The notes under the pieces were generated by a model, which ran no database searches, was not told the origin of the DNA, and saw only the letters and a program-made list of their open reading frames with translations. Made by a program: the position numbers and the translations under genes. Positions 1 through 5,830 of a stretch of DNA of 6,335 nt are shown here, piece by piece; the stretch's first letter is position 1; each line of letters opens with the position of its first letter. Location of the stretch: assembly GCA_937884915.1 (NCBI GenBank), contig CALAAN010000008.1, forward strand, positions 1 to 6,335, written 5' to 3'. This stretch comes from an uncultured Oscillibacter sp. Its GTDB lineage: Bacteria; Bacillota; Clostridia; Oscillospirales; Oscillospiraceae.

Positions 1-186
1 GATCTTTTTCACACCGCACCTGACCGCCGCGGCGGCCATGTCGCGCAGCTCTTCGAGCGAGCAGATCTCCTCGTGTGCGCACTTCTCAATGCCGCCGTCC
101 GGCATACAGTAGCGGCAGCGGTAATTACAGCGGTCCGTGATGCTGATGCGCAGATATGTAATTGATCGCCGATAGGCATCCAGCAT
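1..186 (-). CDS. moaA: MoaA, GTP 3',8-cyclase (partial, N-terminal 62 residues)
   Basis: This is the N-terminal part of the radical SAM enzyme that, in known MoaA proteins, converts GTP to 3',8-cyclo-GTP, the first step of molybdenum-cofactor synthesis in the cytoplasm. The visible residues begin MLDAYRRSITYLRISITDRC and carry the radical SAM cluster motif C20-x3-C24-x2-C27, followed by MPDGG. The combination YLRIS(I/V)TDRCN-RC-YCMP is the family hallmark. The ATG at 186-184 is preceded by AGAGGAG at 200-194, seven bases upstream, which fixes the start. The frame stays open to the left edge, so the C-terminal cluster and GTP-binding region lie outside the window. The gene is divergent from an IclR regulator and shares its control region. 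A second cofactor gene, mogA, lies about 3.5 kb away on the same strand. Confidence 0.93.
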   Translation of the reverse strand, partial: MLDAYRRSITYLRISITDRCNYRCRYCMPDGGIEKCAHEEICSLEELRDMAAAAVRCGVKKI

Positions 187-222
187 CTGGCAGCTCCTCT
201 TTCTTGCAGGTTACAGCATGAT

Positions 223-251
223 ATTCTACCAAAGATAACGCCTCCTTGCAA
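223..251 (-). promoter_or_regulatory. Predicted sigma-A promoter of moaA
   Basis: Read on the minus strand, TTGCAA (251-246) is followed after exactly 17 bases by TAGAAT (228-223). Transcription would start near 216-217, giving a leader of about 30 nt before the moaA start. That leader is too short to hold a molybdenum-cofactor riboswitch, so control, if any, is more likely at the promoter. Confidence 0.65.
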
Positions 252-259
252 TCAATTCG

Positions 260-274
260 TTCGATAATATCGAA
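260..274. promoter_or_regulatory. Palindromic operator candidate between moaA and the IclR gene
   Basis: TTCGATA-A-TATCGAA is a perfect 15-bp inverted repeat with one central base. A further TATCG half-site at 289-293 lies 21 bp (two helical turns) after the TATCG at 268-272, and CGATAATAT (262-270) is also the inverted partner of ATATTATCG (285-293). The palindrome is centred about 50 bp upstream of the predicted moaA start site and about 67 bp upstream of that of the regulator gene. IclR-family proteins commonly bind 15-bp-type palindromes next to their own gene, so this is the natural candidate site. The region is AT-rich, which raises the chance of a coincidental palindrome. Confidence 0.5.
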
Positions 275-298
275 TTATAATTTTATATTATCGTAATC

Positions 299-327
299 TT
301 GACTTTTTCCGCAGTATTTTTTAGAAT
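299..327 (+). promoter_or_regulatory. Predicted sigma-A promoter of the IclR gene
   Basis: TTGACT (299-304) and TAGAAT (322-327) are separated by exactly 17 bases, a near-consensus vegetative promoter. Transcription should begin near 334, leaving a leader of about 28 nt before the ATG at 362. The TTG at 299, which could be read as a start codon, is the -35 box, so the longer reading of the gene is ruled out if this promoter is used. Confidence 0.75.
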
Positions 328-361
328 ACAAGCAACGATTTTTGACCGGGAGGGCCGATTT

Positions 362-1129
362 ATGACTGACGGCAACACCATCCGCTCCGTGGCGAAGGCG
401 ATGGAGCTTTTGCAGCTGCTCAGCGACGCGGGCGAGGCGATGACGCTCACGGCCATCAGTGAACGCACAGGGCTGCCCAAGAGCACGGTCTTCGGCCTTT
501 TGACCACCATGCGAGATTATGACGTCATCACGCAGCACGCCGACGGCAAATACGCCCTCGGCCTGCGCCTTTTTGAATACGGCTGCCGTGCCAGCGCGTT
601 CTGGAACATCTCATCCCTCGCGCGTCCTTACCTCGAGCATCTGGCAGAGGAAACCGGCGCCTCCGCCATGCTCTCCACCTATGAAAACGGGCACATCGTG
701 GCCCTCGATCAGGCCGAGGGGCGCGACAGCCTCCACATCGTCTCCGCGCCCGGGGCGCGGCTGCCGCTGCACTGCACCTCGCAGGGCAAGATCGTCCTTG
801 CCTGCATGAGTGAGAACGAGGCTGCGAATCTCCTCGCCCGCGCGCCGCTCACGCCCTACACGCCCCACACAGAGACGGACGCAACCGCGCTGCTCGCCTC
901 GCTCCCCGCATGCCGCGAGGCCGGCTTCGCCGTGGAAAGCGGTGAATACAAGATTGGCCTTCGCTCCATCTCCGCGCCGGTGTTCACCGGCAGCGGCGCG
1001 CTCAAGTACGTCGTCAGCGTGCTGGGGATGTTCCGCTCCGTGCACTCGGACGAGTTTGCGCACGCCGAGCGCGCGGTCGTCGCCGCGGGACAAATGCTCT
1101 CCGCCGCGCTGGGCTACGCGGGGAATTGA
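362..1129 (+). CDS. IclR-family transcriptional regulator
   Basis: This encodes a 255-residue DNA-binding regulator, the usual size for the IclR family. Residues about 5-66 form the winged helix-turn-helix, including the helix-turn-helix stretch AISERTGLPKSTVFGLLTTM (31-50), and residues about 80-250 form the IclR effector-binding domain. The segment PLHCTSQGKIVLACMS (135-150) is the conserved effector-domain motif that usually reads PLHxTAxGKAxLA. The ATG at 362 has GGGAGGG at 348-354, seven bases upstream, and lies just downstream of a good promoter; an in-frame TTG at 299 is rejected because it is the -35 box. The gene is divergent from moaA with a palindrome between them, so control of itself and of moaA is plausible. 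The effector cannot be read from sequence; family members often sense small organic acids or aromatic compounds. Confidence 0.92.
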   Translation: MTDGNTIRSVAKAMELLQLLSDAGEAMTLTAISERTGLPKSTVFGLLTTMRDYDVITQHADGKYALGLRLFEYGCRASAFWNISSLARPYLEHLAEETGASAMLSTYENGHIVALDQAEGRDSLHIVSAPGARLPLHCTSQGKIVLACMSENEAANLLARAPLTPYTPHTETDATALLASLPACREAGFAVESGEYKIGLRSISAPVFTGSGALKYVVSVLGMFRSVHSDEFAHAERAVVAAGQMLSAALGYAGN

Positions 1130-1157
1130 GCCTTTTCCCGCGCGGAAAAAGTCGCGC

Positions 1158-1188
1158 TTGACTCTACAATTGTTGTAGAGTTTATGAT
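1158..1188 (+). promoter_or_regulatory. MerR-type promoter and operator of the MATE-MerR operon
   Basis: TTGACT (1158-1163) and TATGAT (1183-1188) are separated by 19 bases, longer than the 17 preferred by sigma-A. The spacer carries a dyad with 9-bp perfect arms, ACTCTACAA-TTG-TTGTAGAGT (1161-1181). An overlong spacer containing the operator dyad is the signature of promoters activated by MerR-family proteins through DNA untwisting. The Bacillus bmr promoter controlled by BmrR has the same plan, including a TTGACTCT beginning. The regulator encoded at 2840-3667 is of this type, so autoregulation is inferred. Transcription would start near 1195, about 300 bases upstream of the pump gene, with an inserted repeat element in between. 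Confidence 0.75.
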
Positions 1189-1198
1189 GGCTTCATGC

Positions 1199-1225
1199 TA
1201 CCCTCGGTTGATAAGGGCAAACACG
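1199..1225 (+). repeat. Left terminal inverted repeat
   Basis: It reads TACCCTCGGTTGATAAGGGC followed by AAACACG. It matches the complement of 1446-1472 at 24 of 27 positions, with mismatches at repeat positions 10, 14 and 22. Confidence 0.8.
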
Positions 1226-1268
1226 GTTTTTCGGAGCCGAAACAACGGTCAGCTTTGTTTTCTTTGTT

Positions 1269-1286
1269 GCCGGGCGCCAGCCCGGC
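1269..1286. repeat. Internal hairpin, left arm of the subterminal inverted repeat
   Basis: GCCGGGC-GCCA-GCCCGGC is a perfect 7-bp stem with a 4-base loop. Its core (1272-1284) is also the exact complement of 1386-1398, so this stretch can pair with itself or across the element. Confidence 0.75.
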
Positions 1287-1383
1287 TGCCTCGTCAGCCT
1301 CGCCGAACATCGCTTCCGCTCCCGAAAAACTCCGAAGGACTTTCCGGCGAGCAATGATGGGCGCTGGCGAGGAAGAGGACGAC

Positions 1384-1401
1384 GGCGGGCTGGCGCCCGC
1401 C
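1384..1401. repeat. Internal hairpin, right arm of the subterminal inverted repeat
   Basis: GGCGGGC-TGGC-GCCCGCC is a perfect 7-bp stem with a 4-base loop, mirroring the hairpin at 1269-1286 at the same distance from the opposite end of the element. Confidence 0.75.
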
Positions 1402-1445
1402 TAGGACGATGACGACGTCCAGCGCCTATCAGGGCCGCTGGAAAG

Positions 1446-1472
1446 CGTGTCTGCCCTTGTCAGCCGAGGGTA
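1446..1472 (-). repeat. Right terminal inverted repeat
   Basis: On the minus strand it reads TACCCTCGGCTGACAAGGGC followed by AGACACG, the partner of 1199-1225. It ends only eight bases before the AAGGAG ribosome binding site of the pump gene. Confidence 0.8.
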
Positions 1473-1495
1473 ATACTGATAAGGAGTCCCTTCCG

Positions 1496-2839
1496 ATGCA
1501 AAACGATCTCACCACCGGCAGCGTTTTCCGCAACGTCGTGTCCTTTTCGCTGCCGTATCTGCTCTCTTACTTCTTGCAGACGCTCTACGGCATGGCCGAC
1601 CTTTTCATCATCGGCCAGTTCGAGGGCGTTGCCAGCACGACCGCCGTCTCCATCGGCTCGCAGGTGATGCACATGCTCACAGTCATGCTCGTCGGCCTTG
1701 CGATGGGCGCGACGGTCAGCATCGCACAGGCCACCGGCGGCGGCGACAAAAAGCGCACCGCCTCCGCCATCGGCAACACGGTCACGCTCTTCATGCTGCT
1801 GTCTTTTGCGCTGACGGCGCTGCTGCTCGCGCTGCGCGGGGGGATCGTCTCCATCATGTCCACGCCGGAAGAGGCCGTGCAGGGCACGCTCGCCTATCTC
1901 ACGATCTGCTTTATCGGCATCCCGTTCATCACGGCGTACAACATCATCGCCTCGATCTTCCGCGGCCTTGGCGACAGCAAGAGCCCCATGTACTTCATCG
2001 CCGTGGCCTGCGTCGTCAACATCGCGCTCGACTACTACTTCATGGGCTCGCTGCACCTCGGCCCCGCGGGCGCAGCGCTTGGCACCACGCTCTCGCAGGC
2101 GGTGAGCGTTCTCGTCTCGCTCGCGGTCATTGTAAAGCGCAGGCTCATCTCCGTCCATCGCACGAACTTTCGCCCGCAGCGCGCCGTCATGGGCAAGCTC
2201 CTTCAGATCGGCGTACCTGTCGCGCTGCAGGACGGCTTCATCCAGGTCTCGTTCGTCATTATCACGATCATCGCCAACCGCCGCGGTCTGACGGACGCGG
2301 CCGCCGTCGGCATCGTCGAAAAGATCATAGGCTTCCTCTTCCTCATCCCGTCGTCGATGCTCTCGACCGTTTCGGCGCTCGGCGCGCAGAATATCGGCGC
2401 GGGCAAGCCCGAGCGCGCCAGGCTCACACTGCGTTATGCCGCGATGATCGCCTGCTCGTTCGGCATTGCGGTCGTCATCCTCATCCAATTCGTCGCCGAG
2501 CCGCTCGTCGGCCTCTTCACGCCTGACGCCGCCGTCGCCGCCGCAGGCGGACAGTATCTGCGCGGCTACATCTGGGACAGCTTCTTCGCCGGCGTGCAGT
2601 TCAGCTTCAGCGGCTATTTCTGCGCCTGCGGCAAATCGGGCATCTCGTTTCTGCACAATTCGCTCTCGATCCTGCTCGTACGCGTGCCGGGAGCATACCT
2701 TGCGTCCAAATACTTCCCGCAGACGCTGCTGCCCATGGGCCTTGCCAACGCCGCGGGGTCGCTTTTCTCCATCCTTGTCTGTGTGATCGCCTACGCCATC
2801 CTCACGCGGCGGGAAAAACGTGCGCAGGAGGCAACGTAA
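1496..2839 (+). CDS. MATE-family multidrug efflux transporter
   Basis: This encodes a 447-residue inner-membrane antiporter of the MATE family, the usual length for twelve-helix members such as NorM, MepA and DinF-like pumps. Family members export cationic or toxic compounds using a sodium or proton gradient. Hydrophobic stretches run through the whole chain. Recognisable family segments include FRGLGDSKSPM (155-165), GPAGAALGTTLSQ (189-201) and SALGAQNIGAGKPERAR (293-309), the last at the start of the second half in the usual place. I place the start at the ATG of 1496 because AAGGAG at 1481-1486 precedes it by nine bases and the N-terminus MQNDLTTGSVFRNVVSFSLP is typical of the family. An in-frame ATG at 1409 would add 29 residues encoded by the inserted repeat element and lacks a binding site. 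It is followed directly by its likely regulator; the substrate cannot be inferred. Confidence 0.93.
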   Translation: MQNDLTTGSVFRNVVSFSLPYLLSYFLQTLYGMADLFIIGQFEGVASTTAVSIGSQVMHMLTVMLVGLAMGATVSIAQATGGGDKKRTASAIGNTVTLFMLLSFALTALLLALRGGIVSIMSTPEEAVQGTLAYLTICFIGIPFITAYNIIASIFRGLGDSKSPMYFIAVACVVNIALDYYFMGSLHLGPAGAALGTTLSQAVSVLVSLAVIVKRRLISVHRTNFRPQRAVMGKLLQIGVPVALQDGFIQVSFVIITIIANRRGLTDAAAVGIVEKIIGFLFLIPSSMLSTVSALGAQNIGAGKPERARLTLRYAAMIACSFGIAVVILIQFVAEPLVGLFTPDAAVAAAGGQYLRGYIWDSFFAGVQFSFSGYFCACGKSGISFLHNSLSILLVRVPGAYLASKYFPQTLLPMGLANAAGSLFSILVCVIAYAILTRREKRAQEAT

Positions 2840-3667
2840 ATGGCTCTTCCCCAGCTTTTCTCCATCGGTGAAATGGCAAAAATTTTCCATCTCAGCGTGA
2901 GCAGTCTGCGCCACTACGAGGCGCTCGGCCTTGTCACGCCGGAATACGTCGACCCATCGACGAACTACCGCTACTACAGCGTCCGCCAGTTCGAGCCGCT
3001 CAACACCATCCGGTATCTGCGCGCGATGGACATGCCGCTCACCGAGATCGCCGATTTTCTGCAAAATCGCGACGTCGAGACGATCGAAGAAAAGCTGCAT
3101 GCGCAGAAGGCCGCCGTCGTGCAGAAGCAAAAGGAGCTCAAGCGCATCGAGCGCAAGCTTGACGCGCGCCTCAGCCAGCTCCACGAGGTGCGCCATGCGC
3201 CGCTCGGCGAGATCACGCTCATCCATTCTCCCGCCCTCCGCCTTTTCTGGATGGAGGCGGCACTGACCGCGCCGGACTACTCCGCGCTCGAGCTCTCCAC
3301 GAGCCGCCTTGCCGCCGCACAGGTCGAGGCGCTGGTCTTCCTCGGCAAGGTCGGCTTCAGCGTGTCGCAGGAGCACCTGAACGAAGGCAGCTTCGGGCAG
3401 TACGACGGCGAGTTTCTTGTGCTTGACGAGGCTGACCGCTTTGCGGGCGATATCATCGAGCTGCCCGCCTCGCTCTGCGCGCGCGTGCGCTTCCGCGGCC
3501 ACCACGCCGAGTCGCCCGCGCAGTACCGGCGCTTGATGCAGTTCATCCGCGAGGAGGGCTATGCCGCCGCCGGATTTTCGCGCGAGATCACAGTCATCGA
3601 CTACGGCTTCACCACCGACACGGAAAAATTCGTCACCGAGATCACGATACCCCTGCAAAGGATATAA
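2840..3667 (+). CDS. BmrR-like MerR-family regulator with C-terminal ligand-binding domain
   Basis: This encodes a 275-residue regulator. Residues about 6-75 form the MerR winged helix-turn-helix (FSIGEMAKIFHLSVSSLRHY, then the wing DPSTNYRYYS). Residues about 78-117 form the dimerisation coiled coil rich in K, E and R. Residues about 122-275 look like a GyrI/BmrR-type effector-binding domain ending FVTEITIPLQRI. MerR proteins of this length, such as BmrR and BltR, bind drugs in the C-terminal domain and activate an efflux gene. The ATG abuts the TAA of the MATE gene (TAAATG), with AGGAGG at 2826-2831 inside the pump's last codons, so the two are co-transcribed and probably coupled. The likely operator is the dyad in the 19-bp spacer at 1158-1188. 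The acidic residue E267 is a possible ligand contact by analogy only. The stop codon overlaps the terminator's A-tract. Confidence 0.92.
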   Translation: MALPQLFSIGEMAKIFHLSVSSLRHYEALGLVTPEYVDPSTNYRYYSVRQFEPLNTIRYLRAMDMPLTEIADFLQNRDVETIEEKLHAQKAAVVQKQKELKRIERKLDARLSQLHEVRHAPLGEITLIHSPALRLFWMEAALTAPDYSALELSTSRLAAAQVEALVFLGKVGFSVSQEHLNEGSFGQYDGEFLVLDEADRFAGDIIELPASLCARVRFRGHHAESPAQYRRLMQFIREEGYAAAGFSREITVIDYGFTTDTEKFVTEITIPLQRI

Positions 3668-3702
3668 AAAAAGTTCCCGCGTATGAACGCGGGAACTTTT
3701 TT
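3666..3702. terminator. Bidirectional intrinsic terminator
   Basis: A perfect 10-bp stem, GTTCCCGCGT-ATGA-ACGCGGGAAC (3673-3696), has seven A on its left and six T on its right, so it works on both strands. It ends the MATE-MerR transcript, beginning at the merR stop codon, and from the other side it ends the mogA transcript, whose stop is at 3714-3712. Confidence 0.93.
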
Positions 3703-3711
3703 GCTTTTTAC

Positions 3712-4191
3712 TCAGTGACCGCCGCCGGCGATCATCTTGAGGCCGTGGTCAAGCGCGCCGATCACAGCGCTCAGGTTTTCGCGCGCAGCCTTTTCCGAAC
3801 CCGGCAGGTTCAGGATGAGGCTGTTTCTTCTCGTGCCGGCCACGGCGCGGGAGAGCATCGCGCGCGGCGTGATCTGCAAGCTGTAATAGATCATCGCCTG
3901 CGGGATCGCGGGAATTTCGCGCTCGAGCACGGCGCGCGTCGCCTCTGGCGTCACGTCACGGGGAGATAAGCCCGTGCCGCCGCTCGTGATGATGAGGTCG
4001 CAGTGCTTTTCATCCGCGCAGGAGATCAGCTCTTCGCTGATCTTTTCTTTTTCATCCGGCACGATGGACGTGTACACGACCTCGTAGCCCGCCTCTTTCA
4101 GCATTGCGGCCACAGCGGGGCCGCTCTTGTCCTCGTAAACGCCCGCGGACGCGCGGTCGCTCACGGTGATGACTGCTGCCTGATAGCTCAT
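3712..4191 (-). CDS. mogA: MogA/MoaB-family molybdopterin adenylyltransferase
   Basis: This encodes a 159-residue cytoplasmic protein of the MogA/MoaB family. In known members it adenylates molybdopterin, preparing it for molybdenum insertion by MoeA. Family signatures are AVITVSDRASAGVYEDKSGP (6-25), the pterin-binding loop ITSGGTGLSPRDVTPEAT (68-85), and the late segment GTRRNSLILNLPGSEKAARE (119-138). The length is normal for single-domain bacterial members. MoaB-named paralogues exist in some bacteria and the two are hard to separate by eye, so the symbol is a best guess. The gene starts 16 bases after the stop of the radical SAM gene, with AAGGCGG upstream, so the two form an operon. It ends at the shared terminator. 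moaA lies on the same strand beyond the plus-strand block at 362-3667. Confidence 0.92.
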   Translation of the reverse strand: MSYQAAVITVSDRASAGVYEDKSGPAVAAMLKEAGYEVVYTSIVPDEKEKISEELISCADEKHCDLIITSGGTGLSPRDVTPEATRAVLEREIPAIPQAMIYYSLQITPRAMLSRAVAGTRRNSLILNLPGSEKAARENLSAVIGALDHGLKMIAGGGH

Positions 4192-4207
4192 TGCTTTGCC
4201 GCCTTTC

Positions 4208-5095
4208 TCAAAAGTCGATCGTGCCCTCGATCACGCGCAGATCGTAAGGCTCGTAGACGACCTTGCGGTACGCATCCACGTCGAGCTTCACGCCCGTCCA
4301 GTCGGAGTGAATTTCGCCGGTCTGCTTGATGAGGATATCGTAGAGGATATCGTAGGTCACGCCGTCGTCGCCCTTTTCCACGATGGTGGAATAGGGCAGC
4401 GTCTTGTGGTAGGTCATGTGCAGGCCCTTGTAGTCGAAGTGGTAGCCGTTGCGCATGCGGCAGCCGTCAAGGCCCTTGTAGGTAAAGCGCTTTTTGAGGT
4501 CTGCCAAAATCTTGTCGCCCTCCTCCTGATAGAGGTTCTCGGGCGTGGTCTCGGTGTAGTCGTAGCGGAACTGCACAGGGATGTTGTACTTGCGCCAGCG
4601 CTCGGCGTAGTCCACGAGCTCGTCGGCGGGATAGTCCATATACAGCACGCAGTTCACGCGCTTGGGCGTTGCGATACGGGCGACGACCTCGTCAGGCGAC
4701 TCCTCGACATACTTCGTCAGGTGGCGCGAAACGTTGATGCAGGTGATCTTGTCGCGGTTGCGCTCGGTGAATTCAATCATCTCCTCCGCGCTGCACCCGG
4801 GCTGCACGGGGAAGGTCGTGTTGATATAGACCTTATGTGTCGTGGGGATGGCGTCGAGCATGCGCTGGAGCTCTTTCAGATTGGCAAACGGCTCGCCGCC
4901 GGTGAAAACAAAATCGCAGCGCGGCGTGATCTCGTCCATCACGGCGATGCTCTTGAGGATCGCCTCCACGCTGAAGCCCTCAGCATGGGCGTATTCCTGC
5001 TTGTTCACGCAAAACGGGCAGTGGTTCCGGCAATCGTAGGGTACGAAGATCGTTACGGTAGCACCGCCCTCGCGCGTCTTGTAGGGATGAGTCAT
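4208..5095 (-). CDS. Radical SAM protein of unknown substrate
   Basis: This encodes a 295-residue radical SAM enzyme. The cluster motif is C22-x3-C26-x2-C29 within FVPYDCRNHCPFCVNKQEY, and the SAM-binding GGEP motif is at 66-69 (FVFTGGEPF). The only later cysteines are scattered (60, and single ones in PGCSAEE, TCINVS, VNCVLY and DGCRMRN), so I see no SPASM or Twitch auxiliary cluster set. It resembles the MoaA/PqqE-type fold in layout but is not a second MoaA, since it lacks the YLRISVTDRCN start. It is co-directional with mogA, 16 bases away, which hints at a cofactor link, though the neighbour may be incidental. I start it at the ATG of 5095. A longer version from 5191 adds 32 residues unlike the rest, but its ATG overlaps the upstream stop as ATGA. 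The binding site before 5095 (GAGGACGG) is weak. Confidence 0.85.
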   Translation of the reverse strand: MTHPYKTREGGATVTIFVPYDCRNHCPFCVNKQEYAHAEGFSVEAILKSIAVMDEITPRCDFVFTGGEPFANLKELQRMLDAIPTTHKVYINTTFPVQPGCSAEEMIEFTERNRDKITCINVSRHLTKYVEESPDEVVARIATPKRVNCVLYMDYPADELVDYAERWRKYNIPVQFRYDYTETTPENLYQEEGDKILADLKKRFTYKGLDGCRMRNGYHFDYKGLHMTYHKTLPYSTIVEKGDDGVTYDILYDILIKQTGEIHSDWTGVKLDVDAYRKVVYEPYDLRVIEGTIDF

Positions 5096-5122
5096 TGGTT
5101 CTTGTCCGTCCTCTGTTAAAAT

Positions 5123-5151
5123 AATATACAATGAAAATAGTTTACTCTGAA
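5123..5151 (-). promoter_or_regulatory. Possible promoter of the radical SAM-mogA operon
   Basis: On the minus strand TTCAGA (5151-5146) and TATATT (5128-5123) are 17 bases apart in an AT-rich gap. Transcription would start near 5116, about 20 bases before the ATG at 5095. The -35 box matches consensus at only four of six positions. Its presence supports the shorter start of the radical SAM gene. Confidence 0.4.
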
Positions 5152-5187
5152 ATATGCAGGATTGCAAGCAATCATCTGACAAATTTC

Positions 5188-5742
5188 TCATTTTGTCGGA
5201 TTTTGCTTTTCTTCGCGCAATAATTTGCGCACGTAGGCGAATGCCGCGTCCTCGCCCTCGTCCTTGAGCACGCGCAGCATCTCGCCGATCAGCGCGCCGG
5301 TCTCGGGGTGGATAAGGATATGGCCGCGCGACTTTTCGTAGTAGTCGTAGGCCGAGGCGTCGGTATATTTGCCGCCCTGATAGACCTTGCAGGCGGCAAT
5401 GCGGTCGCAGAACATTTCAGCCACATACTTGAGCGGCATTTTGCACCCGCCCATGTAGACTTTTCCGTCGTCGCCGATGCAGTAGTCGATCCAGTATTCA
5501 AAGTGGTGGCGGTTGCGCCCCTTGTGGTGGAGCCAGGCAAGGCTCACGCCGTTTTCGCGCCGCTCGGCGTCGTTCGGGCTGCGGTAGCCCTGATAATACT
5601 TGACGCCGCGCCAGAATTCCGCGGGGCTGTATTTGCTCAAGTCATGCGTCAGCCCCTGATAGTACAGGCCGAGGCGAAAACAGTATTGCCGCACCAGATG
5701 GCGATGATGCGTGATGGTCTTAAAATGCTCGATGGCGCGCAT
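5188..5742 (-). CDS. DUF5662-like protein with conserved histidine pairs
   Basis: This encodes a 184-residue soluble protein that resembles the DUF5662 family of Firmicutes and their phages; the function is unknown to me. The recognisable features are GLTHDLSKYSPAEFWRGVKY (30-49), containing H33-D34, then AWLHHKGRNRHHFEYW (69-84) with two His pairs, and FCDRIAACK (111-119). The pattern of His, His-Asp and Asp residues suggests a metal-binding, HD-like helical fold, but this is inference. The ATG at 5742 has GGGGAGG seven bases upstream. An in-frame ATG at 5805 also has a good site (GAGGGGG, five bases upstream) and would add 21 mostly Arg, Gly and Ala residues. I chose 5742 because the recognisable family similarity begins there (AIEHFKTITHH). 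It is on the same strand as the radical SAM gene, 92 bases upstream of it, with a possible promoter between. Confidence 0.82.
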   Translation of the reverse strand: MRAIEHFKTITHHRHLVRQYCFRLGLYYQGLTHDLSKYSPAEFWRGVKYYQGYRSPNDAERRENGVSLAWLHHKGRNRHHFEYWIDYCIGDDGKVYMGGCKMPLKYVAEMFCDRIAACKVYQGGKYTDASAYDYYEKSRGHILIHPETGALIGEMLRVLKDEGEDAAFAYVRKLLREEKQNPTK

Positions 5743-5830
5743 ACGGACACCTCCCCTGCGTATTCCGGCAGGCCGCCCGCTGCGGTTCGCCGCCCTCGCG
5801 CGCATGTATTCCCCCTCTCAAAGCGATACA

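Larger units (their letters stand above)
1199..1472. mobile_element. MITE-like element in the leader of the efflux operon
   Basis: A 274-bp non-coding segment is bounded by 27-bp inverted repeats (1199-1225 and 1446-1472) that match at 24 of 27 positions. All three differences are transitions. Both ends read TA-CCCTCGG, consistent with a TA target duplication as made by IS630/Tc1-mariner-type transposases. The interior has a second symmetric pair, GGGCGCCAGCCCG at 1272-1284 and its exact complement at 1386-1398, each 73-74 bp from its end. It encodes no transposase; the only open frame inside (69 codons) has no ribosome binding site and looks like chance. It lies between the MerR-type promoter and the ribosome binding site of the pump. 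Removing it and one TA leaves an ordinary leader of about 30 nt. The alternative is a native structured leader RNA; copies elsewhere in the genome would decide. Confidence 0.65.

Noticed and set aside
299..361. An N-terminal extension of the IclR regulator from TTG 299
   Set aside because: The TTG is the -35 box of a near-consensus promoter, and ATG 362 has a well-placed GGGAGGG.
1133..1149. Possible terminator after the IclR gene (TTTTCC-CGCGC-GGAAAA)
   Set aside because: The stem is only six mostly A-T pairs and no T-tract follows, so it does not qualify.
1195..1404. A 69-codon plus-strand frame within the repeat element
   Set aside because: It has no ribosome binding site, no recognisable domain, and is composed of the element's inverted repeats.
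1460..3658. A 732-codon open frame on the minus strand, antisense to the pump and its regulator
   Set aside because: It lies entirely opposite two well-supported genes and its translation is an unnatural mix rich in Asp, Glu, Arg, His and Ala without recognisable domains. This is the expected shadow of strongly GC-ending codons.
4196..5119. A 307-codon plus-strand frame antisense to the radical SAM gene
   Set aside because: The opposite strand encodes a clear radical SAM protein with its motifs; this frame is a shadow with a Val/Ala/His/Asp-rich translation.
5160..5173. Palindrome GATTGC-AA-GCAATC after the DUF5662-like gene
   Set aside because: It has no T-tract and only six pairs; neither a terminator nor an operator role can be supported.
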